Assembly: GCA_964489695.1 (NCBI GenBank)
Contig: CAZAZP010000028.1
Location: 1 to 10,311 of the forward strand
Source: CAYUXU01 sp964489695
GTDB lineage: Bacteria > Bacillota_I > Bacilli_A > Erysipelotrichales > Erysipelotrichaceae
DNA: 10,311 nt
Direction: 5' to 3'
Shown: piece by piece, positions 7,161 through 10,311 of the stretch
Numbering within the stretch: position 1 is the stretch's first letter
How the letters are laid out: every line of letters starts with the position of its first letter
The notes under the pieces: model-generated
What the model was told of the DNA's origin: nothing
The model's database searches: none
Seen by the model: only the letters and a program-made list of their open reading frames with translations
Position numbers and translations under genes: made by a program

Positions 7161-7495
7161 CAATTTAAAGCACGTTCAATAATTATTTTATTGGGTAAAC
7201 AGATAATCGGAACCCCATCTAACATGCTTTGCCAACCTTGTTTCTGACATAGTTTATCCGGGCATTCCACATAGCTGACGCGAAATTGTTTGTTTTTTAC
7301 TTCAATATGCATTTCACCAACATCCCCAATAACGGTATATTTACCATCAATCGCACTATCGATTTTTAAGATGACTTCAGTTTGGTGTTTTACTAAAATA
7401 TATTGTTTTTCAGTTTTAAAAAACTGCATTGCGACCATACTCAGTAATAAACCAAGCCCAATGATAAAAACGATAATTTTTTCATTTTTGCGCAT
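7160..7495 (-). CDS. Small membrane-anchored NusG domain II (DUF1312-like) protein
   Basis: With the ATG at 7495 this is a 111-residue protein. A start 24 bases earlier would be a TTG with no ribosome-binding site; the chosen start has only a weak GGAA and probably relies on coupling, since it overlaps the pepP end by 14 bases. A single hydrophobic helix (about 6-25) after a lysine/arginine-rich N-terminus suggests a membrane anchor or uncleaved signal with the rest outside the membrane. The C-terminal part fits the NusG domain II family (PF07009): a GDVGEMHIEV strand region (57-66), VECPDKLCQKQGW (76-88) and IICLPNKI (97-104), with cysteines 78, 83 and 99. Despite the name it is not a NusG transcription factor. 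Its role is unknown; an extracytoplasmic metal- or redox-linked function is speculation from the cysteines. It is the last gene of its operon. Confidence 0.8.
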   Translation of the reverse strand: MRKNEKIIVFIIGLGLLLSMVAMQFFKTEKQYILVKHQTEVILKIDSAIDGKYTVIGDVGEMHIEVKNKQFRVSYVECPDKLCQKQGWQSMLDGVPIICLPNKIIIERALN

Positions 7496-8708
7496 GGTGT
7501 TGTTCCATAAAGGCTTCAATATCCGCGACTGTTTTAATAATATCGCTCGATAGATTTTGATAGCCTGTTTCCGTCACTAAAATATTATCTTCAACTCGAA
7601 TACCAATCGCTTCTTCTTTAATATATAACCCTGGTTCACAAGTAATAACCATACCTGGTTTTAAAACTACTTCACGACCACCAACATCATGTGTATCTAA
7701 GCCTAATAAATGGCTAACATTATGGTAGTAATAACGGGCTACTTCTTCCTTAGTTTTAATTAAACCGATTGCGGTTAACGCTTCAGCGTAATAGTCCACC
7801 ACGACGCGATTTAATTCGGGTAAAGAAACTCCTGGCTTAACAGCCGCTAACATCTTTTCTTGGGCCATTAACACAATATTATAAATTTCTTTTTGGCGCG
7901 GCGTGAATTTTCCACTCACTGGGAAAGTCCGGGAAATATCCGCACAATATAATTGATAGGTTGCCCCTAAATCAAATAGTACTAAATCATTGGCTTGGCT
8001 GATGTGATTATTTGTAACATAGTGTAATACTGTCGCGTTTTCACCACTAGCCACGATACTATCAAAAGCATGTCGAACATTATGTTGTTTTAAAATATAA
8101 TCAAAATCCGCTTCATAATGTGATTCACGCACGGCTGGTACCATGTTTTTTAAAACATTTTCTAACCCAGCTTGGGTAATCTTGATGGCTTCTTGCATGG
8201 CTTTGATTTCGCGTTCGCTTTTAATCATGCGCAACTGAGTTAAAATGGGATTAATATCTTTAATCTCATAATTTAAGCCAAACTGCATTAAAGCTTTCGC
8301 GGCGGTAGTAGGACATTGGTTAAATTGATCAACTTCTAAGTCAAGATAAACTGGATTTTCAGCGGTGACGTTTTTCTCTAACCAAGCGTAAAAAATGTCG
8401 AGATAAAAAATATGTTCAATCCCACTTTTGAAGTTAGCTGTCAATTGATCAATCTTTTTACCTACCCATTTTTCATATAATTCATCCGCTTCTTCAATAA
8501 AAAGTAATGACTTACCTTGATGTAAAACATATATTAAATGGGGTTCATCAATCCCGGTTACGTAATAAAAATTCCGATTCACTTCAAACGGATATTGAAT
8601 ATCAGCAGATTTTTTGGGCGCCGAACCCGAAAATAAAATCACAGTGGCTTGGGCTTCTACCGCCTTTTTTAAATTGTTTTGGTTTAACAATGCTAAAGCT
8701 TGATTCAT
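7482..8708 (-). CDS. pepP: Xaa-Pro aminopeptidase (aminopeptidase P, M24B family)
   Basis: Removes an N-terminal residue that precedes proline, in cytoplasmic peptide turnover. The 408-residue protein has an AMP_N-type N-terminal domain (about 1-130; RNFYYVTGIDEP at 45-56) and a C-terminal pita-bread catalytic domain (about 165-400). The five dinuclear metal ligands of the M24 family are visible: Asp246 and Asp257 (FDLGATYQLYCADISR), His333 (VSHLLG), Glu358 (CEPGLY) and Glu373 (RVEDN). His340 in DTHDVGG is also conserved. The ATG overlaps the TGA stop of the upstream HD gene by four bases (ATGA), and its AAGGAG site lies inside the last codons of that gene, so translation is probably coupled. 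The two-domain layout fits aminopeptidase P better than methionine aminopeptidase, which lacks AMP_N. A prolidase (PepQ) role cannot be excluded by eye. Confidence 0.93.
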   Translation of the reverse strand: MNQALALLNQNNLKKAVEAQATVILFSGSAPKKSADIQYPFEVNRNFYYVTGIDEPHLIYVLHQGKSLLFIEEADELYEKWVGKKIDQLTANFKSGIEHIFYLDIFYAWLEKNVTAENPVYLDLEVDQFNQCPTTAAKALMQFGLNYEIKDINPILTQLRMIKSEREIKAMQEAIKITQAGLENVLKNMVPAVRESHYEADFDYILKQHNVRHAFDSIVASGENATVLHYVTNNHISQANDLVLFDLGATYQLYCADISRTFPVSGKFTPRQKEIYNIVLMAQEKMLAAVKPGVSLPELNRVVVDYYAEALTAIGLIKTKEEVARYYYHNVSHLLGLDTHDVGGREVVLKPGMVITCEPGLYIKEEAIGIRVEDNILVTETGYQNLSSDIIKTVADIEAFMEQHHAQK

Positions 8709-9931
8709 AAACTATCTCCTTCTACTAGTGGATAATAGAGCTTATGCTCTGATTTATCTTCACCTTTTATAATCGCACTCACAATCTCGGAAGCTTCGGA
8801 GAGCTCTTTTATTATACCATTCTCGCTTAAAATCCAAATCACATTACTCTCCGTTTGATAAGGATAATAAGGTTTAGCACTAGCTACATCTTCCGCTAAG
8901 TAATATTTTGGCGCATAGCCACGCTTAGTTAGTGACTCAATTAACGTGGCTTTTTGAGCTTCAGAATGATAGGTTTCATATTCAAATAAATCGCGATTTA
9001 ATAAGCGTTGACTTAAATCAGCTAAGATAGAGTCAGAATCTTGGCTTAATAAAGTAAAACCATAACTAGTACTAATATCATCTAACGCATAAAAGTCTGG
9101 ATTAGCTTGGGCTTGGTTTTCTAACAGAGCTTGAAACATCGGGTAACGAGTTCCATAGCTTTTATCTTGTTGGTATAAATCATTTAAACGTTGAAATAAC
9201 TTAGTTAAAATTAGCTCATAACTACGTGATACGGGATGGAAATACACCTGCCAAAACATATGATAGCGAGCCATAATATAATCTTCGACCGCTAACACTG
9301 CACTGGACTTTAACACTAAACGTTTGTCCACTAAGCGCATCGAATGTAAGATTTTACCTAAATCAAAGTGACCATATTGCGTGCCAGTAAAATAAGCATC
9401 CCGTAATAAATAATCCATCCGATCTGCGTCTAATTGACCGGCAATCATTTGCGTTAAATAAGCTTTCGGATGAGTTCCCGTTAAAATCGCCACAATCTCA
9501 GCTGGTAAAGCTGAATCAGCTTGCTTTAAGACTTGATTAATTTTACTAGCACCTAAAATAAAATCCACCGTGCGTTTTTCATGACTAATTTGACTAATAG
9601 CCTCAAAAGAATGAGAAAATGGTCCGTGACCTAAATCGTGTAATAAACCTGCTAAAAGTACCGCCGTTATTTCTAACTCAGATAATTGTTCTTTTAAACC
9701 CACAATCTCATCTAACATCCGTTTAACTAAGTGATATACGCCTAATGCATGGGTAAAACGCGAATGTTCGCCACTAGGATAGACTTGAGCGGTTCCACCT
9801 AACTGACGAATCCTTTTTAAGCGTTGAAACTCAGGAGTATCAAGACATGCTAAAACAACCGCTAAATCGATGCGAATATATTCATAGATGGGATCACGAA
9901 TTACCCTAATCTCTGTTAATTTTTCCATCAT
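8705..9931 (-). CDS. HD-domain phosphohydrolase, YwfO/SAMHD1-like dNTPase family
   Basis: This is a cytoplasmic metal-dependent phosphohydrolase of the HD superfamily, resembling B. subtilis YwfO and dNTP triphosphohydrolases. I chose the ATG at 9931 (408 residues) because GAGG lies five bases upstream; a second ATG follows immediately, and a TTG at 9952 has no site. The metal-binding set is present: His61 in SRFTHALGV, His98-Asp99 in LLHDLGHGPFSH and Asp168 in QLDADRMDYLLRD. The family's early motif FQRLKRIRQLG (35-45) is also there. The length is normal. The conserved motifs suggest hydrolysis of deoxynucleoside triphosphates, but the true substrate cannot be read from sequence. It starts 30 bases after divIC and overlaps pepP by four bases. 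In several Bacillota, as I recall, a YwfO-like gene lies near rpoE, which matches the broader neighbourhood here. Confidence 0.92.
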   Translation of the reverse strand: MMEKLTEIRVIRDPIYEYIRIDLAVVLACLDTPEFQRLKRIRQLGGTAQVYPSGEHSRFTHALGVYHLVKRMLDEIVGLKEQLSELEITAVLLAGLLHDLGHGPFSHSFEAISQISHEKRTVDFILGASKINQVLKQADSALPAEIVAILTGTHPKAYLTQMIAGQLDADRMDYLLRDAYFTGTQYGHFDLGKILHSMRLVDKRLVLKSSAVLAVEDYIMARYHMFWQVYFHPVSRSYELILTKLFQRLNDLYQQDKSYGTRYPMFQALLENQAQANPDFYALDDISTSYGFTLLSQDSDSILADLSQRLLNRDLFEYETYHSEAQKATLIESLTKRGYAPKYYLAEDVASAKPYYPYQTESNVIWILSENGIIKELSEASEIVSAIIKGEDKSEHKLYYPLVEGDSL

Positions 9932-9961
9932 CAGCGCCTCGTTTTTAACCAATTAACTTAA

Positions 9962-10273
9962 TTACTTCTTCCCTGGTAGCTTGAAAACTTGTTCACCATC
10001 TTTAGTTAATAAATATTCACCCCGAGCATAACTTTTTATATACTCAGGATCATTAAGCTTCCCTTTTTGTTCAACCAGGGCAGCGTTTTCTTTTTCGATT
10101 TCTTGTAAAACAGTTTGGGCTTGTTTCAATTCATTTTTCAGCGAGACAATATTATAAATTTCTTGACCCACCGGAATTAACAATCCGACCGCCGCTGCCA
10201 TTAAACCTAAGGAAATAAGTAAGGGTAAAATTTTACTCTGACGTTTTCTTTGCTTTTGATTTTTCTTTGACAT
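9962..10273 (-). CDS. divIC: Septum formation initiator, DivIC/FtsB family
   Basis: A small bitopic membrane protein of the divisome, expected to pair with FtsL and regulate septal wall synthesis. The 103 residues show a lysine/arginine-rich cytoplasmic N-terminus (KKNQKQRKRQSK, 3-14), one transmembrane helix (about 15-34) and a coiled coil with leucines in heptad-like spacing (about 42-74). The family's hallmark DPEYIKSYARGEYLL (75-89) follows, then a short charged tail. This is typical of DivIC/FtsB (PF04977); FtsL proteins lack the DPEYI-type segment. The ATG start has AAGGAG five bases upstream (AGGAG at 10279-10283). It is the first gene visible in the leftward operon and is followed 30 bases later by the HD phosphohydrolase gene. 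Confidence 0.9.
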   Translation of the reverse strand: MSKKNQKQRKRQSKILPLLISLGLMAAAVGLLIPVGQEIYNIVSLKNELKQAQTVLQEIEKENAALVEQKGKLNDPEYIKSYARGEYLLTKDGEQVFKLPGKK

Positions 10274-10296
10274 TTTGTCTCCTTTAGTCCTATTTA

Positions 10297-10302
10297 ATTA
10301 TA
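10297..10302 (-). promoter_or_regulatory. Probable -10 element of the divIC operon
   Basis: A perfect TATAAT on the minus strand lies 24 bases before the divIC ATG, with the AAGGAG site between them. The expected -35 (around 10319-10325) falls outside the window, so the promoter is only half visible. A transcript would start near 10290. Confidence 0.5.
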
Positions 10303-10311
10303 CGCTAATCG

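Noticed and set aside
9932..9952. TTG start for the HD protein
   Set aside because: No Shine-Dalgarno site precedes TTG 9952. The tandem ATG codons at 9931 and 9928 have GAGG at suitable spacing.
1..10311. Mobile element, CRISPR array, prophage or defence island
   Set aside because: No transposase, integrase, long terminal repeats, spaced direct repeats or defence genes. All genes are intact housekeeping or conserved genes with uniform style.

Overview
The window looks like an ordinary, compact chromosomal segment of a low-GC Gram-positive bacterium (Bacillota, Bacilli-like). The DNA is AT-rich (about 60% A+T by eye). Shine-Dalgarno sites are strong AGGAG types, and the gene set includes the delta subunit of RNA polymerase (a Bacillota hallmark), a MurAB-type MurA, a DivIC-type division protein and a DUF1846/UPF0371 protein. 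TGA is the stop codon of three genes and Trp is TGG, so the genetic code is standard. That, together with murA, argues against a wall-less UGA=Trp mollicute. I cannot name the genus; a lineage near Lactobacillales, Erysipelotrichales or an uncultured Bacilli order would fit.

Layout, left to right. (1) 1-1994: a rho-independent terminator and metG (methionyl-tRNA synthetase), read leftward. (2) 1995-2125: a divergent intergenic region with a consensus -10 for metG. (3) 2126-3610: a rightward DUF1846/UPF0371 gene of unknown function, the only rightward gene. (4) 3607-3681: two back-to-back terminators between convergent genes. (5) 3674-7079: a leftward operon argS-rpoE-murA behind a consensus promoter (TTGACA, 16 bp, TATAAT) and a leader of about 108 nt. 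(6) 7134-10302: a leftward operon divIC - HD phosphohydrolase - pepP - small NusG-domain-II membrane protein. It begins at a probable -10 near the right edge, has overlapping or tightly spaced genes, and is closed by a perfect-hairpin terminator.

The genes serve core functions: tRNA charging (metG, argS), transcription (rpoE), cell wall precursor synthesis and division (murA, divIC), nucleotide and peptide turnover (HD protein, pepP). I see no mobile element, CRISPR array, tRNA, rRNA or prophage gene, and nothing that amounts to a new defence or biosynthetic system. The points most worth a second look are the uncharacterised DUF1846 protein, the small membrane-anchored three-cysteine protein, and the argS control region, which has a palindrome over the -10 and a structured leader without T-box signatures.
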